NCBI GenBank assembly: GCA_004553405.1
Contig: SFLO01000049.1
Coordinates: 1 to 6,222 of the forward strand
From: Coriobacteriaceae bacterium
Lineage (GTDB): Bacteria; Actinomycetota; Coriobacteriia; Coriobacteriales; QAMH01
Direction: 5' to 3'
DNA: 6,222 nt
The translations under genes were made by a program, and so were the position numbers. Numbering within the stretch: position 1 is the first letter of the stretch; each line of letters opens with the position of its first letter. The notes under the pieces were generated by a model that worked only from the letters and a program-made list of their open reading frames with translations, made no database searches and was not told the DNA's origin. This document shows, piece by piece, positions 1 through 5,766 of the stretch.

Positions 1-1281
1 CTGTTCATCTTGGGCAACCTGCTCATCGTCACGGTGGAGGAGATCCTGCGCGTCATGGCAGAGACCATGCTCGTGGGCACCACCCTCATGACGGGCGTGC
101 CCGCCACGCTGTGGACCTCGCCTCTGGGCGGGCTGTTCTACTACGTGATCCAGCCTGAGGAGAGCTTCGGCCAAGGGCTCGTTCTCGATACCCAGTCCGC
201 GCTCATCCTCGCCGCATACCTGCTGGCAGCGGTGATCTTCTTGGCTGCGGCGCTGCTGCTCAACAAGAGGCGCAGCCTCGAGCAGGCGGGAAACACCGCG
301 GCCTACGCCGGCGTGCGCGTGGTCTTCAAGTACGTCATCGGCGCCTGCGCGGCGGTGGCTGTGGGCTTCATCGCCCTGTTCTGCATGCTGGTCGACGGCG
401 GGCAGTACATCAGCAACGCCCAGGCGGGCATCATGACCGTCTTCATGATCCTCGGCGGTTTTGCAGGCGTCTTCTTCGCGGAGCTCGCGCTCAACAAGAG
501 CACCCGCGTGATCGGCAAGGCCTGGCGCGGTGGTCTGGCGGTTGCCGTGCTCTGCGTGGCCTTCACCGGCTGCTGCACCTTCGACGTCTTCAACATCAGG
601 GGCTTTGTGCCGCAGGTGTCGCAGGTCAAGCAGGTTGCCGTCGAGTTCAACAACATCAACGGCGATGTCATCCTCAGCAGCGATGAAAGCATCGCCGAGC
701 TCACGCGCATCCACAGCGAACTGCTGGAGCTGCCGGACGAGGCCATCAACGGCGCCTCGACGACAGACGGTGTGGTGGGCTACAGCTACGTGGTGTTCAC
801 CTACACCCTCGAGGATGGCCGCGTCGTCAGCCGCAACTACGAGCTTTGCTACCCCGAGGGCGGCAGCCCTGCGCTCACAGAGAGCCAGGAGATCCTCAAC
901 GAGCTCGCCGAGCTGCTCAGCACCACAGAGGCCAAGCTCTCCATGTTCGACCAGATCAAGCAGGTCGAATCCTCCAGATTGGACGTCGTCCTGCAGACGG
1001 GTTGGAGCGACGAGAAGGGCTACGACTCCGAGGTGCATGTGGACTACAGCCTGCTCGACAGCTTCTGGAAGGCCCTCGAGAAGGACCTCGTCGAGCACGA
1101 CCTCGGCAGCGTCAGCCTGGGTTCGGGCGATGGCACGAGCGTCGAGAATGCCTCCCCGCTCGACATCAGCGGCTACAGGCCGGATGGGCGCTACGTGAGC
1201 GTGTACTACATGGTCAACGAGAAGATCGCGCCCAACACCTGCGCGTGGTTTGAGAAGAACTACCGCGTCGAGCTCGACTAG
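1..1281 (+). CDS. ABC-2-type transporter permease with extracytoplasmic C-terminal domain (5' partial)
   Basis: The reading frame is open from base 1, so the true start lies outside the window; a TTG at base 10 is in frame but has no ribosome binding site. The visible 426 residues begin inside a membrane region. Further hydrophobic segments lie at about residues 66-88, 108-130, 139-160 and 179-194, followed by about 230 soluble residues with no further helix. The loop before the second full helix pair (LNKRRSLEQAGNTAAY) matches the K-R-x-x-E-x-A-G pattern of YtrC/YtrD-like permeases of small GntR-controlled ABC exporters. The stretch FDVFNIRGFVPQVSQVK just after the last helix resembles the start of the DUF6449 tail found on such permeases. 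The tail should face outward. The substrate cannot be told. By family habit an ATP-binding subunit gene and a GntR-type regulator would lie upstream, outside the window. Family call is by eye; the DUF number is less sure than the permease call. Confidence 0.72.
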   Translation: MFILGNLLIVTVEEILRVMAETMLVGTTLMTGVPATLWTSPLGGLFYYVIQPEESFGQGLVLDTQSALILAAYLLAAVIFLAAALLLNKRRSLEQAGNTAAYAGVRVVFKYVIGACAAVAVGFIALFCMLVDGGQYISNAQAGIMTVFMILGGFAGVFFAELALNKSTRVIGKAWRGGLAVAVLCVAFTGCCTFDVFNIRGFVPQVSQVKQVAVEFNNINGDVILSSDESIAELTRIHSELLELPDEAINGASTTDGVVGYSYVVFTYTLEDGRVVSRNYELCYPEGGSPALTESQEILNELAELLSTTEAKLSMFDQIKQVESSRLDVVLQTGWSDEKGYDSEVHVDYSLLDSFWKALEKDLVEHDLGSVSLGSGDGTSVENASPLDISGYRPDGRYVSVYYMVNEKIAPNTCAWFEKNYRVELD

Positions 1282-1315
1282 GCGTCGCACCCCAGCTGCT
1301 CGGCACCCTCACAGC

Positions 1316-1353
1316 AAGCCCCCTCGAAGCCGTCGCAAGCCTCGAGGGGGCTT
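1316..1353. terminator. Bidirectional hairpin terminator between convergent genes
   Basis: A perfect 12-bp stem (AAGCCCCCTCGA, 1316-1327, against TCGAGGGGGCTT, 1342-1353) with a 14-nt loop sits 34 bases after the permease stop and 29 bases beyond the dehydrogenase stop on the other strand. Neither side has a clean T-run beyond the stem. Its position between two convergent stops is the main argument that it serves both genes. Confidence 0.75.
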
Positions 1354-1382
1354 CTCTGTGCCAAAACCTGGCCTGCCGGGGC

Positions 1383-2354
1383 CTAGCCCAGCTGCAGGGC
1401 CTGGGGGTTGAGGCAGTCGGCGGGCTTGCGGCCCAGCACGACGTCGATGGCGCTTTGCATGGTGCGGGTGCGCAGCTCCTCGCCGCTCTCCTCGCTCCAG
1501 TAGGCTGCATGCGCGCTGAAGAGCGTGTGCGGTGCGCTGAAGATGGGGTGCCTGGTGTCTACCGGCTCACCCTCGAAGACGTCGAGCGCGGCGCCCCAGA
1601 GCCTGCCCGCCTTGAGGGCCTCTGCCAGGGCGCGTGTGTCGACGATGGGGCCGCGGGCGGTGTTGACGAGCACGGCGCCGGGCTTCATGAGGCGCAGGCG
1701 GCGCTCGTCGATCATGTGGTGGGTGGCGGGGGAGAGCGCGCAGTGGATGCTCACCACGTCTGCGCTGGCCAGCAGCTCGTCCAGGGGCACCACGTCGTAG
1801 CCTTCGGGCGTGCGGCGGCCGGGCACCAGCGAGCGAGAGCAGCAGATGACCTTGAACCCCAGGCCCGCTGCCTTGCGCGCGGTGGCGCGGCCGATGGCGC
1901 CCATGCCCACGATGCCGAAGACGCGCCCGTGGCACTGGCCCAGCGGGCGGCGGATGGCGTAGTCCCAGATGCCGCTGCGGATGTCTGCATCGAGCTCGTT
2001 GATGCGCCTCAGCACGCCTAGGGCCATGGCGATGGCGTGGTCGGAGACAACCTCGTTGGCATAGCCGGGCGCGGTGCACACCGCCACGCCATAATCTGTG
2101 GCGGCCTCGACGTCGATGGTGTCGTAGCCCACACCGGTGCGCGAGATGACCTTGAGCTTGGGCAGGCTCGCAAAGAGCTTGCGGGGGAAGATCCCGTAGG
2201 AGGTCACGATGCCGTCGACATCCGGGCAGTGGGCGATGGTGCTCTCTGCATCGCGGTTGGGCGACACCAGCAGCTCGATGCCGGCCTCCCGCGCCATGCG
2301 CTCCTCGATGCCGAACTCGGCGAAATCCATGTTGACCAGGCAGATCTTGGGCAT
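1383..2354 (-). CDS. D-isomer-specific 2-hydroxyacid dehydrogenase, CtBP-like subgroup
   Basis: A 323-residue cytosolic NAD(P)-dependent oxidoreductase of the D-2-hydroxyacid dehydrogenase family, which interconverts 2-keto acids and D-2-hydroxy acids. Seen directly: the Rossmann GxGxxG at residues 150-155 (GMGAIG), substrate-binding/catalytic Arg234 in NTARGPIVD, acidic Glu263 in EGEP, and catalytic His282 in SAHAAYWSEES. The last motif, H-A-A-x-x-S-E-E-S, is the form typical of the CtBP-like branch rather than the H-x-G-G of phosphoglycerate dehydrogenase. Length is normal for the family and there is no ACT domain, so it is not a full SerA. The start is fixed by AGGAGA six bases upstream of the ATG. 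A TATGAT about 35 bases upstream could be its -10 box, but no good -35 goes with it. A terminator separates it from the next gene upstream, so it is probably its own transcription unit. The substrate cannot be predicted. Confidence 0.9.
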   Translation of the reverse strand: MPKICLVNMDFAEFGIEERMAREAGIELLVSPNRDAESTIAHCPDVDGIVTSYGIFPRKLFASLPKLKVISRTGVGYDTIDVEAATDYGVAVCTAPGYANEVVSDHAIAMALGVLRRINELDADIRSGIWDYAIRRPLGQCHGRVFGIVGMGAIGRATARKAAGLGFKVICCSRSLVPGRRTPEGYDVVPLDELLASADVVSIHCALSPATHHMIDERRLRLMKPGAVLVNTARGPIVDTRALAEALKAGRLWGAALDVFEGEPVDTRHPIFSAPHTLFSAHAAYWSEESGEELRTRTMQSAIDVVLGRKPADCLNPQALQLG

Positions 2355-2403
2355 TGCGTCTCTCCTCTTCCTCTTCGTGCTGCCAAGGCATCATACTCCA
2401 GGC

Positions 2404-2436
2404 ACAAAAGAAGGGGCCCGCGATTGCGAGCCCCCT
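2404..2436 (-). terminator. Intrinsic terminator of the SpoVA-like gene
   Basis: Read on the minus strand, a GC-rich stem (GGGGC 2434-2430 side against GCCCC 2417-2413, then one mismatch and three more pairs, closed by a four-base loop) is followed at once by TTCTTTTGT. It begins about 25 bases after the stop of the SpoVA-like gene and ends before the dehydrogenase start, so the two same-strand genes are probably transcribed separately. Confidence 0.75.
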
Positions 2437-2459
2437 GCATGTGCGAGCGGTGCCGCTGG

Positions 2460-3332
2460 CTAGTGGCCGGCGGGTGCGTTCTGCTTGCGCTCCATCAGCT
2501 TGCGGCCCATGGTGGCGTGGACCTCGTTGATGGGAGTGCGGCCGTACTTGGCGTTGTAGATGGCGAAGGTGCCCATGCCGCAGCCGAAGAGGCCGCAGAC
2601 AGCCAGCAGGAAGGAGCCCAGGTGCACCAGGCCCTCGACAGTCTCGCCCAGGGCGAATGCCATGCCGACGTTGTACATGTTCAGACCGCCGATGGGGATC
2701 ATGACGGCAAAGCCCTCGCCGAAGATGTTGGCCAGGCTGCCGGAGAGGCCGCAGGGCGCGAAGATCGCGCCGCACATCCAAGCGAACATCAGGACGTGCA
2801 CGTGCTTGGCCTTGCCGGGCAGGATCTTCTTCTCGATCTCCCACACGATCTGGAAGAGCGCGGTGAGGATGCCGCCCATGAGGAAGGCGTACGGGAAGAT
2901 GAGGCCCGTGGTGGTCTTCTCGGCTAGGACGGGGACGATGCCCATCTTGGTGACGATGAAGCCGAAGAGAATGCAGACCACAGCGCCCACGAAGTTGAAC
3001 CAGATGACCAGCCAGGCGGCGGGCCAGATGCACTTGCCGAGGCTCTCGCCCTTGGTCCAAGGAGCGACGGACTTCATGCCCACGGCCATGGAGAAGCCGG
3101 AGAAGGGCAGGTAGGAGCCGAAGTCAGCCCACTCGCCCAGGATCTGGTAGACGGCAAAGCCGCCGAGCAAGAAGCCGATGACGCCCATGGAGACCAGGGT
3201 GGCGCCGCCGATGAAGAACTCCAGCGGAGTGCCGGGCAGAAGGTTCTGCCAGATAGTGAGGATTGCCTGAGCGACCAGGGCGAGCGTACCGCCCACGAGG
3301 AAGCTCAGCACAGTCTTCTTCCATGCTTGCAT
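2460..3332 (-). CDS. SpoVAC/SpoVAE-like membrane protein with internal duplication
   Basis: A 290-residue integral membrane protein with about seven hydrophobic segments. Residues 1-90 follow the pattern of the SpoVAC/SpoVAE family (subunits of the sporulation dipicolinate channel): FLVGG at 11-15, Gln22, then GSYLPFSGF at 72-80, compare F-L-V-G-G, Q and G-x-x-x-P-x-(S/T)-G-F in that family. The second half repeats the layout: FLMGG at 150-154, Gln161 and LPG at 171-173, spaced exactly as FLVGG, Gln22 and LPG at 32-34 in the first half, with IPIGG at 212-216 where LPFSG stands. It therefore looks like two fused family units; single members are roughly 115-150 residues. The C-terminus (about 258-290) is basic and cytoplasmic-looking. 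Start: ATG with AGGGGG seven bases upstream. Promoter, structured leader and terminator are all visible, so it is probably monocistronic. Transport of a small anion or metabolite is a guess; nothing else in the window concerns sporulation. The family call rests on motif memory. Confidence 0.62.
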   Translation of the reverse strand: MQAWKKTVLSFLVGGTLALVAQAILTIWQNLLPGTPLEFFIGGATLVSMGVIGFLLGGFAVYQILGEWADFGSYLPFSGFSMAVGMKSVAPWTKGESLGKCIWPAAWLVIWFNFVGAVVCILFGFIVTKMGIVPVLAEKTTTGLIFPYAFLMGGILTALFQIVWEIEKKILPGKAKHVHVLMFAWMCGAIFAPCGLSGSLANIFGEGFAVMIPIGGLNMYNVGMAFALGETVEGLVHLGSFLLAVCGLFGCGMGTFAIYNAKYGRTPINEVHATMGRKLMERKQNAPAGH

Positions 3333-3360
3333 GTAGTTTCCCCCTATATATAGAAGCGGA

Positions 3361-3418
3361 GAGCCGGCCCCTCTTGTAGCCGGCCCGAAGTTGGAGCCAG
3401 CCCCTCTACAGCTGGCTC
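3361..3418 (-). promoter_or_regulatory. Tandem hairpin leader upstream of the SpoVA-like gene
   Basis: On the minus-strand transcript two 8-bp hairpins follow each other. Hairpin A (3418-3394) is GAGCCAGC/GCUGGCUC with loop UGUAGAGGG. Hairpin B (3386-3361) is GGGCCGGC/GCCGGCUC with loop UACAAGAGGG. They are near copies of each other. One pair changes A-U to G-C on both sides and another changes A-U to G·U, so the fold is kept although bases differ. Both lie between the presumed start of transcription (about 3424) and the ribosome binding site at 3345-3340. The loops do not match the ACGR loops of the guanidine-II tandem-hairpin riboswitch. It could be an RNA control element or a pair of DNA operator sites. 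Confidence 0.6.
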
Positions 3419-3430
3419 AGAGTCTGGATG

Positions 3431-3459
3431 ATTATATAGGTGAGGTGACGATTCAACAA
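3431..3459 (-). promoter_or_regulatory. Predicted sigma70-type promoter of the SpoVA-like gene
   Basis: Minus-strand TTGTTG (3459-3454), a 17-bp spacer and a perfect TATAAT (3436-3431). The start of transcription would fall near 3424, giving a leader of about 90 bases that contains both hairpins. The -35 box is weak (three of six consensus bases); the -10 box and spacing are good. Confidence 0.55.
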
Positions 3460-3463
3460 CAGG

Positions 3464-3508
3464 GCTTGCATCTTTCGTCTGCCGCGTGGCAGACCCCGCC
3501 CTGCAAGC
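3464..3508. repeat. Nested inverted repeat between the divergent promoters
   Basis: An outer 7-bp arm pair (GCTTGCA 3464-3470, TGCAAGC 3502-3508) encloses an inner 7-bp pair (GTCTGCC 3477-3483, GGCAGAC 3488-3494) with a GCGT loop. All 14 pairs are perfect. It starts five bases upstream of the -35 box of the SpoVA-like gene. There is no T-run on either side, so it does not look like a terminator. A regulator binding site is the simplest reading. Confidence 0.5.
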
Positions 3509-3517
3509 GCGCCTCCC

Positions 3518-3531
3518 TGTGCAGCTGCACA
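3518..3531. promoter_or_regulatory. 14-bp perfect palindrome, candidate operator
   Basis: TGTGCAGCTGCACA is fully self-complementary and lies about 50 bases upstream of the presumed tig -10 box. It is short enough to occur by chance, but it sits among several other dyads in the same divergent region. Confidence 0.35.
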
Positions 3532-3557
3532 CCGTGCCCATGCCGTTATCGTCTTTC

Positions 3558-3588
3558 TGTACAGCAGCTGCGCGCGCTGCGGTACAAT
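3558..3588 (+). promoter_or_regulatory. Predicted tig promoter region with overlapping 29-bp dyad
   Basis: TACAAT at 3583-3588 matches a -10 box (five of six) about 64 bases upstream of the tig ATG. No strong -35 box stands at the usual distance. Instead, TGTACAGCAGC (3558-3568) and GCTGCGGTACA (3576-3586) form inverted arms that pair at 10 of 11 positions around a 7-base centre. The right arm covers the start of the -10 box. A weak -35 plus an overlapping dyad suggests a regulated promoter, by either an activator or a repressor. Confidence 0.45.
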
Positions 3589-3651
3589 CCAACGACATAC
3601 GTGTGAAACCAGCGCCTTTTCAAGCCGCTTAACGATCATAGGGGGAGGAAC

Positions 3652-4956
3652 ATGGACATTACGAGCAAGGTGTTCGAGGAGGACGGCGAGAAGAGGGAGC
3701 TCGTCTTGACCCTCACTGCAACTGCCGAGGAAGTCGACGAGAACATCAAGCAGTTCTTCAAGGACGCCAGGGAGCAGAAGGAGATTCCCGGCTTCCGCAA
3801 GGGCAAGGCGCCCCGCAACGTCATCGAGCAGAACCTCGGCGGCCACGAGCCCACCTTCGGCGCCATCGCAGAGACCATCATCAACACCCTGTCCTTCAAG
3901 GTGATCGACGACGCAGACGTCATCTTCGTGGCAGAGCCCGAGTTCAACGTCGACACCCTCCCCGAAGACCACAAGCCCTTCAGCTTCACGGTTTCGGGCC
4001 CGGTGCTGCCCAAGGTCGAGCTCACCAGCGCAGAGCCCGTCTCCATCGAGATGCCGCCTGACGAGGCAACCGAGAAGGAGATCGAGGAGCACCTCGACAA
4101 CCTGCGCGACTACTACCACACCTACAAGACCATCGACGACCCGGATCATCAGGCCCAGATGGGCGACTACGTCGACCTCACCATGACCTGTACCAAGTCC
4201 GACACCTCCGAGATCCGCGGCCTCACCAACGTCGACCGCCTCATCGGCCTGGGCGAGGGCACCATGCCCGCCAGTTTCGACGAGAAGATCGTCGGCGCCA
4301 AGGCAGGCGAGACCCTCGAGTTCGACTTCGAGGTCGAAGACTCCAACAACCCGCAGTTTGGCGACGGCAAGCTCAAGGCAGAGGTCAAGGTCAAGGGCTT
4401 CCGCGAGTGCATCGTGCCCGCCCTCGACGACGCCTTTGCCCAAAAGCTCGGCTCCAAGGACGTCGAGGAGCTGCGTGGCGCCGTGAAGATGGCGCTCGAC
4501 AACGACAAGCGCAAGGAACTCCCCAACCTGATGGTCGAGCGCTGCATGGAGCAGCTCGTCTCCCGCATCAAGGGCGAGGTCCCCGAGTACTTCGTCGAGA
4601 TCATCAAGGAGGACGTCTTCCGCGAGTTCATGCAGAGCATGGAGAAGAACGGCACCAGCCTGCAGGATTGGATGCTCAAAAACGACATGCAGAAGGAAGA
4701 GATCCAGGAGCAGATTCTCGAGGAGGCCAAGCACCGCGCCGCCCTCGACGTCGCCATCGAGGCCCTCTTCGAGGAGCTCGGCTTGGAGCTCACCGAGGAA
4801 GAGCTCGACAAGACCCTGGCCAAGGAGAAGAACCCCGAGGAGATCCGCCGCAGCTGGTCTGAGGCCAACCGCATGGCAGACCTGCGCAAGCTCGCCCGCC
4901 AGGACATGGTCACCCGCTGGCTGGTCAAGAACGCCCAGGTCACGGTTGTGGAGTAG
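3652..4956 (+). CDS. tig: Trigger factor (ribosome-associated chaperone / peptidyl-prolyl isomerase)
   Basis: A 434-residue cytosolic chaperone that docks at the ribosomal exit tunnel and shields nascent chains. The N-terminal ribosome-binding domain (about 1-120) carries the family signature GFRKGKAP at residues 47-54. An FKBP-like domain follows (about 165-250, GDYVDLTMTC to VKVKGF), then the helical, highly charged C-terminal substrate cradle (about 255-434). Length is typical of the family. In the FKBP domain the usual I-P-G-F-E-x-x-L-x-G stretch reads MPASFDEKIVG at 205-215, so the glycine after proline is missing and isomerase activity may be weak. Start: ATG after AGGGGGAGGAAC. The gene has its own probable promoter and ends at a strong hairpin. 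The clpP/clpX genes often found after tig are not here; the next gene is convergent and unrelated. Confidence 0.96.
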   Translation: MDITSKVFEEDGEKRELVLTLTATAEEVDENIKQFFKDAREQKEIPGFRKGKAPRNVIEQNLGGHEPTFGAIAETIINTLSFKVIDDADVIFVAEPEFNVDTLPEDHKPFSFTVSGPVLPKVELTSAEPVSIEMPPDEATEKEIEEHLDNLRDYYHTYKTIDDPDHQAQMGDYVDLTMTCTKSDTSEIRGLTNVDRLIGLGEGTMPASFDEKIVGAKAGETLEFDFEVEDSNNPQFGDGKLKAEVKVKGFRECIVPALDDAFAQKLGSKDVEELRGAVKMALDNDKRKELPNLMVERCMEQLVSRIKGEVPEYFVEIIKEDVFREFMQSMEKNGTSLQDWMLKNDMQKEEIQEQILEEAKHRAALDVAIEALFEELGLELTEEELDKTLAKEKNPEEIRRSWSEANRMADLRKLARQDMVTRWLVKNAQVTVVE

Positions 4957-4984
4957 GCTCTCTGCCAAAACGATTGCTTGAAGC

Positions 4985-5025
4985 CAAAGCGGCCCGCCGA
5001 GGAAGGTTCTCGGCGGGCCGCTTTG
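4985..5025. terminator. Strong bidirectional terminator hairpin after tig
   Basis: A perfect 17-bp stem (4985-5001 against 5009-5025), with GCGGCCCGCCGAG in the left arm and a 7-base loop. AAA/TTT tracts close the base of the stem on both sides. It lies 28 bases after the tig stop and 47 bases beyond the stop of the convergent small membrane protein gene, so it can serve both. Confidence 0.88.
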
Positions 5026-5072
5026 CTGTGAGCGGTATGGAGCAGGGGCGGCGGCAGCGCCGCGCGGCAGGG

Positions 5073-5396
5073 CTACTTGTTGCTCTTGAGGTAGTCCTTG
5101 ATCATCTGGTTGGTGATGCCGTACTCGTCTTTGATGTTGTTGTACTCGTTGTTGTAGCGCGAGAAGCGCACGCCGACCTCGCCGATGACGATCACCAGGA
5201 GGATGACGCCGCCGAAGATGACGACGCTGCCGGCGATGGAGTGGTCGTTAATAGGCGTGAAGGAGATGAGACCCCACACCAGGATGCCGCCCAGGACTGC
5301 CAGCAGCAGGAAGTAGAGCTGGCGGTTGCGGTCCTTGCGTGCCTCGGCTGCCATGTGCAAGTGCTTGCGGGCAGGCCCCTTGTTCCTCTTTCCCAT
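5073..5396 (-). CDS. Small two-helix membrane protein of unknown function
   Basis: A 107-residue protein not recognised as a known family. The N-terminus is strongly basic (MGKRNKGPARKH, with further K/R to residue 25). Two hydrophobic helices follow, at about 28-46 and 54-74, with a short polar turn (TPINDHS) between them. The C-terminal 33 residues are polar and rich in Asn, Tyr and Lys. The positive-inside rule predicts both ends in the cytoplasm. There is no signal peptide cleavage site and no obvious catalytic motif. The start is supported by GAGGGGG seven bases upstream of the ATG. The gene converges on tig across a shared terminator; no other same-strand gene lies close, so it is probably monocistronic. 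No clear promoter was found upstream. The Asn/Tyr-rich tail uses NNC codons like its neighbours, so there is no sign of transfer. Confidence 0.8.
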   Translation of the reverse strand: MGKRNKGPARKHLHMAAEARKDRNRQLYFLLLAVLGGILVWGLISFTPINDHSIAGSVVIFGGVILLVIVIGEVGVRFSRYNNEYNNIKDEYGITNQMIKDYLKSNK

Positions 5397-5607
5397 GGTG
5401 AATCCCCCTCTTGGTATGCGCGTAGCGGGCGCGTTGTCTAATCACATCGTAACGCACTAGTCTACAGGATGGAGTCGCCGGCGCCCGTCTGAGCGCGCAG
5501 CTTTGCGCACTTGTTACGCAGCACCGCGGCACAGGCGGGCGCGGCTCCCCAAGGCGCCCTGCTCCCCGAAAACTTAAGCGAAACTAAAAAATGAGCCCCT
5601 GTATTTG

Positions 5608-5636
5608 TTGCCAGCGCTTGGCCAAAACGGTAGATT
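5608..5636 (+). promoter_or_regulatory. Candidate promoter for the zinc-ribbon gene
   Basis: TTGCCA (5608-5613, five of six to consensus), a 17-bp spacer, then TAGATT (5631-5636, four of six). Transcription would start near 5643, giving a leader of about 145 bases. The sequence CCAAAACGGTAG overlaps the -10 box and recurs upstream of the following gene. Confidence 0.42.
5622..5633 (+). repeat. CCAAAACGGTAG motif, copy 1
   Basis: CCAAAACGGTAG overlaps the candidate -10 box of the zinc-ribbon gene. A near-identical copy with one extra A lies at 6061-6073, upstream of the next gene. A match of this length can arise by chance in a few kilobases, so only its position makes it notable. Confidence 0.3.
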
Positions 5637-5745
5637 GATACGGCATGCAGTTTGGCGGCCTGCCTTCTGCGTGCCATTTTCTAGGGGACATCGAGGCGAT
5701 CAAGCATGTGTCTGGGTTCGTCTGGTGTCTTTGAGGGTTGGACGA

Positions 5746-5766
5746 GCCTTCTGCAAAAAAGAAGGC
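5746..5766 (+). promoter_or_regulatory. Leader hairpin upstream of the zinc-ribbon gene
   Basis: GCCTTCT (5746-5752) pairs perfectly with AGAAGGC (5760-5766) around a 7-base A-rich loop, ending ten bases before the GGAG ribosome binding site. GCCTTCTGC also occurs at 5662-5670, so the right arm could pair with either copy. It may stabilise the message or modulate translation. Confidence 0.4.

Noticed and set aside
1383..2354. Phosphoglycerate dehydrogenase (serA)
   Set aside because: No ACT domain, and the catalytic histidine motif is of the CtBP-like form.
2037..2927. A plus-strand frame of 296 codons antisense to the same two genes
   Set aside because: No ribosome binding site, Ala/His/Asp-rich shadow composition, and it crosses the terminator and start region of real genes.
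1567..3060. A 497-codon minus-strand frame across the dehydrogenase and SpoVA-like genes
   Set aside because: Arg/His/Pro-rich low-complexity translation that overlaps two well-supported genes in another frame and runs through a terminator.
2460..3332. Formate/nitrite transporter family for the 290-residue membrane protein
   Set aside because: Length is similar but the family's conserved motifs are absent, whereas SpoVA-type landmarks occur twice with equal spacing.
3344..3353. CTATATATAG palindrome as a promoter -10 box for the SpoVA-like gene
   Set aside because: It abuts the ribosome binding site, leaving no room for a leader; the TATAAT at 3436-3431 is better placed.
3361..3418. Guanidine-II (mini-ykkC) riboswitch
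   Set aside because: Tandem hairpin layout is similar, but the loops are 9-10 nt and lack the required ACGR sequence.
3406..4968. A 520-codon open frame antisense to tig
   Set aside because: The opposite strand encodes an unmistakable trigger factor; the antisense translation is a repetitive Leu/Val/Asp/Gly-rich product typical of the reverse frame of a GC-rich gene.
5462..5677. A possible 71-residue minus-strand gene in the intergenic region
   Set aside because: No ribosome binding site before its ATG, no recognisable protein features, and it overlaps the candidate promoter of the zinc-ribbon gene.
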